DNA from: Streptomyces hygroscopicus subsp. hygroscopicus
GTDB taxonomy: Bacteria > Actinomycetota > Actinomycetes > Streptomycetales > Streptomycetaceae
Assembly (NCBI RefSeq): GCF_001553455.1
Contig: NZ_BBOX01000167.1
Coordinates: 1 to 49,650, forward strand
Direction of reading: 5' to 3'
Length of the DNA: 49,650 bases
Made by a program: the position numbers and the translations under genes. The notes under the pieces are model-generated. The model was not told the DNA's origin, searched no databases, and saw nothing but the letters and a program-made list of their open reading frames with translations. Positions 38,849-47,548 of this stretch are shown in pieces (the stretch's first letter is position 1; each line of letters begins with the position of its first letter).

Positions 38849-40018
38849 ATGGCTGAAACCATCCCGGCCGGATCCACCACGGACGGCGTCATCCAGGTGG
38901 GCCAGCCCACCGATGCCCGGGTGAGCGCGCCCGCGTCGTACGACGTGGCCGACTTCCCGGTGCCCCACGGCCGCGAGGAGGACTGGCGGTTCACCCCGCT
39001 GGAGCGGCTGCGCGGTCTTCATGACGGCACGGCTGTCGCCGACGGCGGCGTCAAGGTCGAGGTGACCGCCCCCGAGGGCGTCACGGTCGAGACCGTGGGC
39101 CGAGACGACGCGCGCCTGGGGAGGGCCGGCAAGCCGGTGGACCGGGTGGCGGCCCAGGCGTACAGCTCCTTCGAGAAGGCGTCGGTCGTCTCGGTGCCCA
39201 AGGAGACGGTGCTCACCGAGCCGGTGCGGATCTCCGTGCGCGGCGAGGGCGGCACCGCCTTCGGCCACCAGGTGGTCGAGGTCGGGGCCTTCGCCGAGGC
39301 GGTCGTGGTCATCGACCACACCGGTGACGCCACGCTCGCCGCCAATGTCGAGTACCTGATCGGCGACGGCGCCAAGCTCACCGTGGTCTCCGTCCAGGAC
39401 TGGGACGACACCGCGGTGCACGCCGGCCAGCACACCGCGCTGGTCGGCCGGGACGCGACCTTCAAGTCCGTGGTCGTCACCTTCGGCGGCGATCTGGTGC
39501 GGCTCCACCCGCGGGTCGTCTACGGCGCCCCGGGCGGCGAGGCCGAGCTGTACGGCGTGTACTTCACCGACAACGGCCAGCACCAGGAGCACCGGCTCTT
39601 CATCGACCACGACACCCCGCACTGCCGCAGCAACGTGGCCTACAAGGGCGCGCTGCAGGGCAAGGAGGCGCACGCGGTGTGGATCGGCGACGTGCTGATC
39701 CGGGCCGCCGCGGAGGGCACCGACACCTACGAGCTCAACCGCAACCTGGTCCTCACCGACGGCGCCCGTGTCGACTCGGTGCCGAACCTGGAGATCGAGA
39801 CCGGCGAGATCGTCGGCGCCGGTCACGCCAGCGCGACCGGCCGCTTCGAGGACGAGCAGCTGTTCTACCTGATGGCCCGCGGTATCCCGGCCGACGAGGC
39901 CCGCCGTCTGGTGGTCCGCGGCTTCTTCGCCGAGCTCGTCCAGCAGATCGGGATCCCCGACCTGGAGGAGCGGCTCATCGCCAAGATCGAGGCCGAGCTG
40001 GAGGCGTCCGTAGGATGA
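38849..40018 (+). CDS. sufD: Fe-S cluster assembly protein SufD
   Basis: A 389-residue partner of SufB in the SufBC2D complex. GREEDWRFTPLERLRGL near the N-terminus, ELYGVYFTDNGQHQEHRLFIDHDTPHCRSNVAYKG, and the C-terminal GHASATGRFEDEQLFYLMARGIPADEARRLVVRGFF match the family. The ATG at 38849 gives the usual MAETIPAG start but has only a poor ribosome site; the frame is open far upstream, so an earlier start cannot be fully excluded. The stop overlaps the Rieske gene (ATGA). Confidence 0.95.
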   Translation: MAETIPAGSTTDGVIQVGQPTDARVSAPASYDVADFPVPHGREEDWRFTPLERLRGLHDGTAVADGGVKVEVTAPEGVTVETVGRDDARLGRAGKPVDRVAAQAYSSFEKASVVSVPKETVLTEPVRISVRGEGGTAFGHQVVEVGAFAEAVVVIDHTGDATLAANVEYLIGDGAKLTVVSVQDWDDTAVHAGQHTALVGRDATFKSVVVTFGGDLVRLHPRVVYGAPGGEAELYGVYFTDNGQHQEHRLFIDHDTPHCRSNVAYKGALQGKEAHAVWIGDVLIRAAAEGTDTYELNRNLVLTDGARVDSVPNLEIETGEIVGAGHASATGRFEDEQLFYLMARGIPADEARRLVVRGFFAELVQQIGIPDLEERLIAKIEAELEASVG

Positions 40019-40338
40019 CCAACACCTTCGTACGCGCCTGTGCGCTGGACGAACTCGAGGAAGACACCCCCAAACGGGTCGAGCTCGAGGGCGTGCCCGT
40101 GGCCCTCGTGCGCACCGAGGGCGAGGTGTTCGCGGTCAGCGACATCTGTTCGCACGCGAACGTCTCGCTGTCCGAGGGCGAGGTGGAGGACTGCCAGATC
40201 GAGTGCTGGCTGCACGGCTCCAGCTTCGACCTGCGCACCGGCAAGCCGTCCGGCCTCCCCGCGACGCGTCCGGTCCCCGTATACCCCGTAAAGATCGAAG
40301 GGGACGATGTGCTCGTCTCCGTCACCCAGGAGTCCTGA
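40015..40338 (+). CDS. Rieske [2Fe-2S] ferredoxin of the suf operon
   Basis: A 107-residue soluble Rieske protein of the bifunctional/non-heme dioxygenase ferredoxin class. Ligands are in CSHANVSLSEG (Cys, His) and CWLHGSSFD (Cys, His); the disulfide cysteines of high-potential Rieske proteins are absent, as in dioxygenase ferredoxins. Embedded between sufD and sufC with an ATGA overlap, it may feed electrons to assembly; this is inference from context. Confidence 0.92.
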   Translation: MTNTFVRACALDELEEDTPKRVELEGVPVALVRTEGEVFAVSDICSHANVSLSEGEVEDCQIECWLHGSSFDLRTGKPSGLPATRPVPVYPVKIEGDDVLVSVTQES

Positions 40339-40345
40339 GGCACCC

Positions 40346-41110
40346 ATGGCCACGCTTGAGATCCACGACCTGCACGTTTCCGTCGACGCCGAAGGCGGCC
40401 CCCGCGAGATCCTGCGCGGTGTCGACCTGACCGTGAAGCAGGGCGAGACGCACGCCATCATGGGCCCCAACGGCTCCGGCAAGTCCACCCTGGCCTACTC
40501 GCTCGCCGGTCACCCGAAGTACACGGTCACCGGCGGCACCGTGACGCTGGACGGCGAGGACGTGCTCGCGATGTCCGTCGACGAGCGCGCCCGCGCCGGT
40601 GTCTTCCTCGCCATGCAGTACCCGGTCGAGGTGCCCGGCGTCTCCGTCTCCAACTTCCTGCGCACCTCCGCCACCGCGATCCGCGGCGAGGCGCCCAAGC
40701 TGCGCACCTGGGTGAAGGAGGTCAAGGAGGCCATGGAGCGCCTCCAGATCGACCCGTCCTTCGCCGAGCGGAACGTGAACGAGGGCTTCTCCGGCGGTGA
40801 GAAGAAGCGCCACGAGATCCTCCAGCTGGAGCTGCTGAAGCCGGCCATCGCGATCCTCGACGAGACCGACTCCGGCCTCGACGTCGACGCGCTGCGGGTG
40901 GTCTCCGAGGGCGTCAACCGCGTCCGTGAGTCGGGTCAGGTGGGCACCCTGCTGATCACCCACTACACCCGCATCCTGCGCTACATCAAGCCCGACCACG
41001 TCCACGTGTTCGCGGCGGGCCGGATCGCCGAGTCCGGCGGCCCGGAGCTGGCCGACAAGCTCGAGGAAGAGGGCTACGAGGCGTACGTGAAGGGAGGCGC
41101 ATCCGAGTGA
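40346..41110 (+). CDS. sufC: Fe-S cluster assembly ATPase SufC
   Basis: A 254-residue soluble ABC-type ATPase driving SufBCD. Walker A is GPNGSGKST (40-48), the signature FSGGEKKRHEI and Walker B AILDETDSGLDVD show the SufC-specific forms, and the H-loop is LLITHYTRIL. The ATG at 40346 has TGAGG 5 nt upstream. The stop overlaps sufS (GTGA). Confidence 0.97.
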   Translation: MATLEIHDLHVSVDAEGGPREILRGVDLTVKQGETHAIMGPNGSGKSTLAYSLAGHPKYTVTGGTVTLDGEDVLAMSVDERARAGVFLAMQYPVEVPGVSVSNFLRTSATAIRGEAPKLRTWVKEVKEAMERLQIDPSFAERNVNEGFSGGEKKRHEILQLELLKPAIAILDETDSGLDVDALRVVSEGVNRVRESGQVGTLLITHYTRILRYIKPDHVHVFAAGRIAESGGPELADKLEEEGYEAYVKGGASE

Positions 41111-42363
41111 CACAGCTGCCGGGCCTCCTCGACACCGAGGCGATCCGCAAGGACTTCCCGATCCTGGATCGTGTCGTCCACGACGACAAGAAGCTCGTCT
41201 ACCTGGACAACGCGGCGACCTCGCAGAAGCCGCGCCAGGTGCTGGACGTGCTGAACGACTACTACGAGCGCTCCAACGCCAATGTGCACCGCGGCGTCCA
41301 TGTGCTCGCCGAGGAGGCCACGGCGCTGTACGAGGGCGCCCGCGACAAGGTCGCCGCCTTCATCAACGCTCCCAGCCGCGACGAGGTGATCTTCACCAAG
41401 AACGCGTCGGAGTCGCTGAACCTGGTCGCCAACATGCTCGGCTGGGCCGATGAGCCCTACCGGGTGGACCGGGACACCGAGATCGTCATCACCGAGATGG
41501 AGCACCACTCCAACATCGTTCCGTGGCAGCTGCTCTCGCAGCGCACCGGCGCGAAGCTGAAGTGGTTCGGCCTCACCGAGGACGGCCGGCTCGACCTGTC
41601 GGAGATAGAGCAGGTCATCACCGAGAAGACCAAGGTCGTCTCGTTCGTGCTGGTCTCCAACATCCTCGGCACGGTCAACCCGGTCGAGGCGATCGTCCGC
41701 CGCGCCCAGGACGTCGGCGCCCTGGTGGTGATCGACGCCTCCCAGGCCGCTCCGCACATGGCGCTGGACGTGCAGGCGCTCCAGGCCGACTTCGTGGCCT
41801 TCACCGGCCACAAGATGTGCGGTCCGACCGGCATCGGGGTGCTGTGGGGCCGCCAGGAGCTGCTGGAGGACCTGCCTCCGTTCCTCGGCGGCGGCGAGAT
41901 GATCGAGACCGTCTCGATGCACTCGTCCACCTATGCCCCGGCGCCGCACAAGTTCGAGGCCGGTACGCCCCCGATCGCCCAGGCCGTCGGCCTCGGCGCG
42001 GCCGTGGACTACCTCTCCTCGATCGGCATGGACAACATCGCCCGCCATGAGCACGCCCTCACCCACTATGCGGTCGGCAGGCTCCTGGAGGTGCCCGGAC
42101 TGCGCGTCATCGGCCCCACCACGGCCGAGGAGCGCGGTGCCACGATCTCCTTCACGCTCGGCGACATCCACCCCCACGACGTGGGCCAGGTGCTCGACGA
42201 GCAGGGCATCGCGGTCCGGGTCGGCCACCACTGCGCCCGTCCGGTCTGCCTGCGCTACGGAATTCCGGCGACCACCCGGGCGTCGTTCTATCTGTACTCC
42301 ACTCCGGCCGAGGTGGACGCCTTGGTGGAGGGCCTGGAGCACGTACGGAACTTCTTCGGGTAG
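41107..42363 (+). CDS. sufS: Cysteine desulfurase SufS
   Basis: A 418-residue PLP enzyme releasing sulfur from cysteine. The PLP lysine is Lys236 in FTGHKMCGPTGIG; the persulfide cysteine is Cys376 in RVGHHCARPVC, with the short loop of group II desulfurases. TEMEHHSN carries the cofactor-stacking His. It acts with the zinc-type sulfur acceptor SufU encoded next. The GTG start overlaps sufC. Confidence 0.97.
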   Translation: MTQLPGLLDTEAIRKDFPILDRVVHDDKKLVYLDNAATSQKPRQVLDVLNDYYERSNANVHRGVHVLAEEATALYEGARDKVAAFINAPSRDEVIFTKNASESLNLVANMLGWADEPYRVDRDTEIVITEMEHHSNIVPWQLLSQRTGAKLKWFGLTEDGRLDLSEIEQVITEKTKVVSFVLVSNILGTVNPVEAIVRRAQDVGALVVIDASQAAPHMALDVQALQADFVAFTGHKMCGPTGIGVLWGRQELLEDLPPFLGGGEMIETVSMHSSTYAPAPHKFEAGTPPIAQAVGLGAAVDYLSSIGMDNIARHEHALTHYAVGRLLEVPGLRVIGPTTAEERGATISFTLGDIHPHDVGQVLDEQGIAVRVGHHCARPVCLRYGIPATTRASFYLYSTPAEVDALVEGLEHVRNFFG

Positions 42364-42374
42364 GGGCGTGCCGC

Positions 42375-42839
42375 GTGAAGCTGGATTCGATGTACCAGGA
42401 CGTGATCCTGGACCACTACAAGAACCCCCACGGAAGGGGGCTGCGGGACGGGGACGCGGAGGTACACCATGTCAATCCGACCTGCGGTGACGAGATCACG
42501 CTCCGGGTGCGGCTCGACGGCGACACCATCGAGGACGTGAGCTACGAGGGCCAGGGCTGTTCGATCAGCCAGGCCAGCGCCTCCGTGCTCAATGAGTTGC
42601 TGGTCGGCAAGGAGCTGGCCGAGGCCCGCAAGATCCAGGAGACCTTCCTGGAGCTGATGCAGTCCAAGGGCCGGGCCGAGCCGGACGACGCCATGGAGGA
42701 GGTGCTGGAGGACGCGATCGCGTTCGCCGGTGTCTCCAAGTACCCGGCCCGTGTGAAATGCGCCCTGTTGAGCTGGATGGCGTGGAAGGACGCCACCGCG
42801 CAGGCACTGGGCGAGACCGCCGGAGGGAAGACCGCATGA
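42375..42839 (+). CDS. sufU: SufU-type sulfur acceptor (IscU-like)
   Basis: A 154-residue protein of the SufU class, which takes sulfur from SufS. The metal ligands are Cys37 and Asp39 (NPTCGDE), Cys62 (GQGCSIS) and Cys129 (RVKCALL), with the ~20-residue insertion that separates SufU from IscU. The GTG start is 11 bp after sufS. The stop overlaps the next gene (ATGA). Confidence 0.95.
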   Translation: MKLDSMYQDVILDHYKNPHGRGLRDGDAEVHHVNPTCGDEITLRVRLDGDTIEDVSYEGQGCSISQASASVLNELLVGKELAEARKIQETFLELMQSKGRAEPDDAMEEVLEDAIAFAGVSKYPARVKCALLSWMAWKDATAQALGETAGGKTA

Positions 42840-43174
42840 GTGAGAACGTGGAGACCACCACCAAGCCCGCCAGTGAGGAAGAGGTCCGCGAGGCCCTGTA
42901 CGACGTCGTGGACCCCGAGCTGGGCATCGATGTGGTCAACCTCGGACTGGTCTACGGCATCCATGTCGACGACGGCAATATCGCCACCATCGACATGACG
43001 CTCACCTCGGCGGCCTGTCCGCTGACCGATGTCATCGAGGACCAGGCCAAGTCCGCGACCGACGGTATCGTCAACGAGCTGCGGATCAACTGGGTCTGGA
43101 TGCCGCCGTGGGGCCCGGACAAGATCACCGACGATGGGCGTGAGCAGCTGCGCGCGCTCGGCTTCAACGTCTGA
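42836..43174 (+). CDS. sufT: MIP18/DUF59 Fe-S maturation protein, SufT-like
   Basis: A 112-residue protein of the DUF59 family. EVREALYDVVDPELGIDVVNLGLVYGI and MTLTSAACPLTDVIEDQ with the conserved Cys are present. In actinobacteria SufT-like proteins help mature Fe-S enzymes. It is the last gene of the operon, coupled to sufU by ATGA. Confidence 0.92.
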   Translation: MSENVETTTKPASEEEVREALYDVVDPELGIDVVNLGLVYGIHVDDGNIATIDMTLTSAACPLTDVIEDQAKSATDGIVNELRINWVWMPPWGPDKITDDGREQLRALGFNV

Positions 43175-43190
43175 CGGCACCTGGTTCCGG

Positions 43191-43221
43191 GAACGGCCCC
43201 CGCGCGGCGCGGGGGCCGTTC
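43191..43221 (+). terminator. Terminator of the suf operon
   Basis: GAACGGCCCCCGCGC and GCGCGGGGGCCGTTC are perfect complements separated by one base, so at least a 13-bp stem with a small loop can form, 17 bp after the stop. Confidence 0.88.
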
Positions 43222-43243
43222 GCCTATCCGGGCCCCGGTGTTG

Positions 43244-43280
43244 TGTACGGCCGTACGCAACGCTGTGTACGCTCGTACGC
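43244..43280 (+). promoter_or_regulatory. Tandem operators over the promoter of the SMR-TetR pair
   Basis: Two GTACG-N2-CGTAC palindromes occur at 43245-43256 and 43267-43278, 22 bp centre to centre (two DNA turns). TACGCT (43268-43273), inside the second, ends 7 nt before the SMR ATG and fits a -10 box of a leaderless message; the first site covers the -35 position. This is the arrangement expected for repression by the TetR protein encoded next. Confidence 0.75.
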
Positions 43281-43601
43281 ATGGCATATGTGACGCTTTC
43301 CGGAGCCATCCTGGCCGAGATCCTGGCGACCACCTCGATGAAGTACAGCGAAGGGTTCAGCAGACTCTGGCCGTCGCTGGCCACCGGCGCGGGCTATCTG
43401 CTGTCCTTCGTGCTGCTCGCGCACACGCTCAAGTCCATCTCCGTCAGCACCGCGTACGCCATATGGTCCGGAGCCGGGACCGCCGTCATCGCCGCCGTCG
43501 GCATGGTCTTCCTGGGCGAGGCGCTGACCGCCGCCAAGGTGATCGGGGTCCTGCTGGTCATCGCCGGAGTGGTGGTGCTCAATCTGAACGGCGCCCACTG
43601 A
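43281..43601 (+). CDS. Small multidrug resistance (SMR) efflux protein
   Basis: A 106-residue, four-helix SMR pump of the EmrE/QacC type, which exchanges protons for lipophilic cations such as ethidium or quaternary ammonium. The essential membrane Glu13 lies in ILAEILATTSMKYSEGF; AYAIWSGAGTAVIAAVGMVFLGE is the family signature in TM3. The start codon lies next to an operator, and no ribosome site is seen. The stop overlaps the TetR start (TGATG). Confidence 0.93.
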   Translation: MAYVTLSGAILAEILATTSMKYSEGFSRLWPSLATGAGYLLSFVLLAHTLKSISVSTAYAIWSGAGTAVIAAVGMVFLGEALTAAKVIGVLLVIAGVVVLNLNGAH

Positions 43602-44140
43602 TGCCCCGCCGCTACGACCCCGAGCGGCGGCAGCGGCTCATCGACGCCGCGATCACGGTGGTCGGGGAGCGCGGGATCGGGGCGCTCAGCCACCGGGCCG
43701 TGGCCGCCGCGGCGGATGTGCCGCTGGGGTCCACCACGTACCACTTCGCGACCCTCGACGATCTGCTGGTCGCCGCCCTGGAGCAGGTCAGCGCCGAGTG
43801 GGTGGCCGACATGGAGCGCTGGGAGCGTGACACCGCCGCCGAAGTGCCGCTCGCGGAGGCCATGACCGCGCTGGTGGAACGGCTGCTGGAGGGGGACCGG
43901 AAGCGGCTCGAGCTGGAGTACGAGCTGTACGTCACCGCCCTGCGGCGCGCCCCGGTGCGCCCGATCGTCGCCGCGTACCTCGATGACACGGCCGCCCTGC
44001 TGGTCCGCCGCACCGGCGACCTGTCGGCCGCGCGGGGGGTGGTGGCGCTCTTCGACGGGCTGCTGCTCCAGTTGCTGCTGACGGGGCGGCCGTTCGACCG
44101 GGCCGCGGTGCGGGCGGCGTTCGAGCGGGTGACCGGCTGA
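43601..44140 (+). CDS. TetR-family repressor of the SMR pump
   Basis: A 179-residue TetR regulator. The HTH spans about 8-50 ([47 protein letters not shown]), and the rest is an all-helical ligand domain. It is co-translated with the pump (one-base overlap), so pump substrate binding would derepress both. The likely operators are the two palindromes before the SMR gene. Confidence 0.92.
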   Translation: MPRRYDPERRQRLIDAAITVVGERGIGALSHRAVAAAADVPLGSTTYHFATLDDLLVAALEQVSAEWVADMERWERDTAAEVPLAEAMTALVERLLEGDRKRLELEYELYVTALRRAPVRPIVAAYLDDTAALLVRRTGDLSAARGVVALFDGLLLQLLLTGRPFDRAAVRAAFERVTG

Positions 44141-44197
44141 CGCGACGGGGCGGTGCCGGCCGCTGAGACCGGTTCGCCTCCCGGGGCCGCCTGAGGT

Positions 44198-44203
44198 TAG
44201 CGT
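44198..44203 (+). promoter_or_regulatory. Possible -10 box, leaderless start of dapD
   Basis: TAGCGT ends 7 nt before the dapD ATG, and there is no ribosome site; a leaderless mRNA is likely. The -35 is weak. Confidence 0.45.
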
Positions 44204-44210
44204 TCTGACC

Positions 44211-45197
44211 ATGACCGATGCACCCACCACCCGCACCGGCGCCGTCGCCGCCGGTCTCGCCACCCTCACCGAGGACGGCACCGTTCTCGACACCTGGTTC
44301 CCGGCCCCCGAGCTGACCGACGAGCCCGGTCCGGCCGGGACCGAACGGCTGGACGCCGAACGCACCGCGCAGCTGTTGGGCGAGAACGCCCTCAAGGCGG
44401 TCGGACCGGACCCCCGGCGCGGCGTCGAGGTCGTCGCCGTCCGCACGGTCATCGCATCGCTCGAGGAAAAGCCGCTCGACGCGCACGACGTCTATCTGCG
44501 GCTGCACCTGCTCAGCCACCGGCTGGTCAAGCCGCACGGCCTGAGCCTGGACGGCCAGTTCGGCCTGCTGGCCAACGTCGCCTGGACCTCGCTCGGCCCC
44601 GTCGCCGCCGACCAGGTGGAGCGGGCCCGGCTCGCCGCCCGCGCCGAGGGGCTTCAGCTGACGGTGACCAGTGTCGACAAGTTCCCGCGGATGACCGACT
44701 ACGTCGTCCCCTCCGGCGTCCGCATCGGCGACGCCGACCGGGTGCGGCTCGGCGCACACCTCGCCCCGGGCACCACCGTCATGCACGAGGGTTTCGTCAA
44801 CTTCAACGCCGGGACGCTCGGCACCTCCATGGTCGAGGGCCGGATCAGCGCGGGTGTCGTGGTCGGCGACGGCTCCGACATCGGCGGCGGCGCCTCGATC
44901 ATGGGCACCCTCTCCGGCGGCGGCAAGCAGACCATCACCATCGGTGAGCGCTGCCTGCTCGGCGCCGAGGCGGGCCTGGGCATCTCGCTCGGCGACGACT
45001 GCATCGTCGAGGCGGGGCTGTACGTGACGGCGGGCACCCGCGTCACCCTTCCGGACGGCAAGATCGCCAAGGCCCTGGAGCTGTCCGGCGTCACCAACCT
45101 CCTCTTCCGCCGCAACTCGGTCACCGGCACCGTCGAGGCGCTGCCCCGCACCGGTTCCTGGGGCGGTCTGAACGAGGCGCTGCACAGCCACAACTGA
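44211..45197 (+). CDS. dapD: 2,3,4,5-tetrahydropyridine-2,6-dicarboxylate N-succinyltransferase
   Basis: A 328-residue actinobacterial-type DapD, which succinylates tetrahydrodipicolinate in the lysine and diaminopimelate path. The C-terminal left-handed beta-helix has hexapeptide repeats ([44 protein letters not shown]), and [21 protein letters not shown] is the acceptor and CoA site region. The N-terminal ~110 residues form the trimer-cap domain typical of the long group. It stands alone here. Confidence 0.94.
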   Translation: MTDAPTTRTGAVAAGLATLTEDGTVLDTWFPAPELTDEPGPAGTERLDAERTAQLLGENALKAVGPDPRRGVEVVAVRTVIASLEEKPLDAHDVYLRLHLLSHRLVKPHGLSLDGQFGLLANVAWTSLGPVAADQVERARLAARAEGLQLTVTSVDKFPRMTDYVVPSGVRIGDADRVRLGAHLAPGTTVMHEGFVNFNAGTLGTSMVEGRISAGVVVGDGSDIGGGASIMGTLSGGGKQTITIGERCLLGAEAGLGISLGDDCIVEAGLYVTAGTRVTLPDGKIAKALELSGVTNLLFRRNSVTGTVEALPRTGSWGGLNEALHSHN

Positions 45198-45299
45198 GGT
45201 CGGCGCGCTGGGTTTCGCCGCCGGGTGCGGGCCGGTGGGTGGTGTGGTGCCCACCCGTTCCGCCAGGGGGCACCTCCCAGCGGTACAACGGGCCTGCGA

Positions 45300-45327
45300 G
45301 GGTGCGGGGGCAAGGGCCCCCGCACCC
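45300..45327. terminator. Terminator between dapD and the nuclease gene
   Basis: A 12-bp perfect stem, GGGTGCGGGGGC with GCCCCCGCACCC, and a 4-nt loop between two convergent genes. Confidence 0.8.
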
Positions 45328-45340
45328 CGGAAGGCGCCGC

Positions 45341-47170
45341 TCAGGGGCGCACCCGCACCACCTGCGGGTCGTGGTCGCTGGACTGGTCCGCGAACTCGGC
45401 GTTGAGGTGGACGATGTCGTAGTCGGCGCGGCGGCTCAGCGCGCGGCTGGTGAGGATGTGGTCCAGCACCTGTGAATTGCCGTTGTAGACGTAGCCGTAG
45501 CGCTCGTCCTTCGGCAGCCGGGTCACCAGATCCGTCAGCACACCGCCCTTGGTCAGCTCGGCCAGCGCGGGCGAGAACTGGTAGTCGTTGAGGTCGCCCG
45601 CGACGACCACCGCCGCCTTCGGGTCGGCGTTCAGCAGCTCCTTGACGAAGGTGTTGACGGCCGCGGCCTGGCCGGTGCGCTGGGTCTCCGAGGAGCGGGC
45701 CGGGGGCTGGAAGCGGCTGTCCAGGCCCTGGTCGCCGCCCTTGGAGTTGAAGTGGTTCGCGACCACGAACACCGGGCGGCCCCGGAAGGAGAACTGCCCG
45801 ACCAGCGGCTTGCGGCTGTCCTTCCAGACGCCGTTCGCCGGGTCGATACGGCCCGGGGAGGCCGACAGCGTGGCCTTGCCGCCCTGCCGCTCGACCGTCA
45901 CCGGGGTGGTGGAGTTGCCGCCCGGGATGTCGGTGAAGGAGACCCGCTCCGGGTTGTAGAGGAACGCGACGCGGATGTTGCCACCCGGCTGCCCGCCGTC
46001 CTGGTCGTTCACCGGATCGATCTGGCGCCACTCGTACGAGGGGCCGCCCGCCGCCTTGATCGCGTCGGTGAGCTTCTTCAGCGTGACACCGGCGCTCACC
46101 ACCCCGTCGTCGGTCGGGCCGTTGTCGTCCTGCACCTCCTCCAGCGCGACGATGTCCGGGGAGGCCAGGTGCTCCACCAGCCCGGCGGCCAGCCGGTCGA
46201 ACTTCGACCGGGCGGTCTTGGGAGAGAGGTTCTCCACGTTGTAGGTGGCGATGGAGAGTTCGTCCGCCTTCTGCTCGCGGGTGGTCTCCCGCTCGGGGCC
46301 GTGGCCGGCCGGCTCGCCCAGCGCGGTGGCGGCGATCGTGTAGCCGCCGAAGTTGTCGTAGTCCAGCGGTCCGGCCGTGGTGCCGGTCAGCGCGTCGCCG
46401 ACGTCCGCGACCGGGAAGGGGTGCTCGGCGTAGGGGAGGAGGGAGACCACCTTCACCCGGCCCGGGTTCGGGTCGCGGTACGAGCCGTAGAGGGCGCCGC
46501 CGCGTGCGGTCCGCTGATGGTGGGGCTCGGCGGTCACCCACAGCTCCTTGTGGGTGTTGGTCGCGCCGACCACGGGCGCGTCCTCGACCGAGACCCGCAT
46601 GCCCTCCAGCGACTCGTAGCGGTCCAGGGCGTACGAGCGCGGCCGCAGCCGCAGCCCCTCGATGGAGCCGCCGCCGGCGTCCGGGGCGTAACGGCCGGGG
46701 ATGGTGGAGGGGTTGAGCCGGTACGCGGCGGGCAGCGCGTTGCCCGAGGACCGGACGGTCCAGGTCGCCTTGGACAGCTCGGTGAGCGACTGCAGACCGG
46801 CGTCCTTGCCGCCCGGGTAGTACTCCGACACCGTCCCGGAGACCAGCACCGAGTCGCCCACGGCGACCGAGGGCGTGGTCGACCCGGTGAAGACGAAGAT
46901 CGCTTCGCTGGTGGCCGGGTCGTCGTCGGGCTCGGTGTCCTGGATCCAGAAGCCGCGCGACGAGCCGAAGGCACGTATCGCCGTGACCGTGCCGGGCACG
47001 TCGGTCACCTGCTGTCCGGCGAGCGGGGATACCCGGGTGTCGCCCTGGATGTCATGGACGCGGATGTCGGCGGCGGAGGCCGACGAGGGCACGGCCAGCA
47101 GCCCGGCCGCGAGGGCGGAGGCGACGACGGCGGTGACGGCGATGGGTCCGCGCGGGGCGCGAGGGGACAT
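45341..47170 (-). CDS. Secreted endonuclease/exonuclease/phosphatase-family protein
   Basis: A 609-residue exported protein of the NucH/ExeM type. A Sec signal peptide (MSPRAPRGP, hydrophobic stretch, ASA cleavage before ADI) leads to an OB-fold-like region with QGDTRVSPLAGQQVTDVPGTVTAI, a middle domain, and a C-terminal EEP fold with IATYNVENL, ALEEVQDDNG, NHFNSKG, VAGDLNDYQFS and SSDHDPQVV, the full set of catalytic and metal residues. It likely degrades extracellular DNA or cleaves phosphate esters. The ATG at 47170 has GGAGG 8 nt upstream. Confidence 0.9.
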   Translation of the reverse strand: MSPRAPRGPIAVTAVVASALAAGLLAVPSSASAADIRVHDIQGDTRVSPLAGQQVTDVPGTVTAIRAFGSSRGFWIQDTEPDDDPATSEAIFVFTGSTTPSVAVGDSVLVSGTVSEYYPGGKDAGLQSLTELSKATWTVRSSGNALPAAYRLNPSTIPGRYAPDAGGGSIEGLRLRPRSYALDRYESLEGMRVSVEDAPVVGATNTHKELWVTAEPHHQRTARGGALYGSYRDPNPGRVKVVSLLPYAEHPFPVADVGDALTGTTAGPLDYDNFGGYTIAATALGEPAGHGPERETTREQKADELSIATYNVENLSPKTARSKFDRLAAGLVEHLASPDIVALEEVQDDNGPTDDGVVSAGVTLKKLTDAIKAAGGPSYEWRQIDPVNDQDGGQPGGNIRVAFLYNPERVSFTDIPGGNSTTPVTVERQGGKATLSASPGRIDPANGVWKDSRKPLVGQFSFRGRPVFVVANHFNSKGGDQGLDSRFQPPARSSETQRTGQAAAVNTFVKELLNADPKAAVVVAGDLNDYQFSPALAELTKGGVLTDLVTRLPKDERYGYVYNGNSQVLDHILTSRALSRRADYDIVHLNAEFADQSSDHDPQVVRVRP

Positions 47171-47548
47171 GGTGGTGGCCTCCGGAAAGGAGTGAACGGG
47201 CGGGGAGGTGGCCTCTACGCGCGTCAATCTCTGTCCTCGCCGGAGAAGTTGTCAAGGGAGGGCCGGTGACCGGCGCATGGCCGGAGCGGGACGGGAGCGT
47301 GAACCCGGGTCCGGCACCCGTCCTTCCGCCCGGCCGGTTCCCTCGCCCCGCTGGCCGAATTCACCACTTGCCGTGACGCGGGGCCACATCGGGACGAAAG
47401 TGCCGTCCCGTTCCGTCTACGCTGGGGTCCGGGCCGCGCCTGCGCACCCGTGCCGGTACATCCGCGCAGCCGTGCCCCCACGTTCCCCTATCCCGACCGC
47501 CCCCTACGCGCGCCGCGACACCGGCGCCCCGAGGAGTGACGTCCGCCC
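47171..47548. other. Divergent intergenic region before the last gene
   Basis: About 380 bp without a credible gene. The nuclease gene has a candidate promoter here. For the plus-strand gene, TACGCT (47418-47423) is a possible -10 box, without a recognisable -35, and GAGGAG (47532-47537) is its ribosome site. Confidence 0.45.
47227..47255 (-). promoter_or_regulatory. Candidate promoter of the secreted nuclease gene
   Basis: Minus-strand TTGACA (47255-47250), a 17-bp spacer and AGAGAT (47232-47227): a perfect -35 with a poor -10. This predicts a leader of about 50 nt that contains the GGAGG ribosome site. Confidence 0.4.

Noticed and set aside
43932..46541. An 869-codon minus-strand open frame across dapD and the nuclease gene
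   Set aside because: It runs antisense to dapD and then out of frame through the nuclease gene, so it cannot be one real protein.
47171..47260. PHO box upstream of the secreted nuclease
   Set aside because: Only one GTTCAC-like unit is present; PhoP sites need direct repeats at 11-bp spacing.
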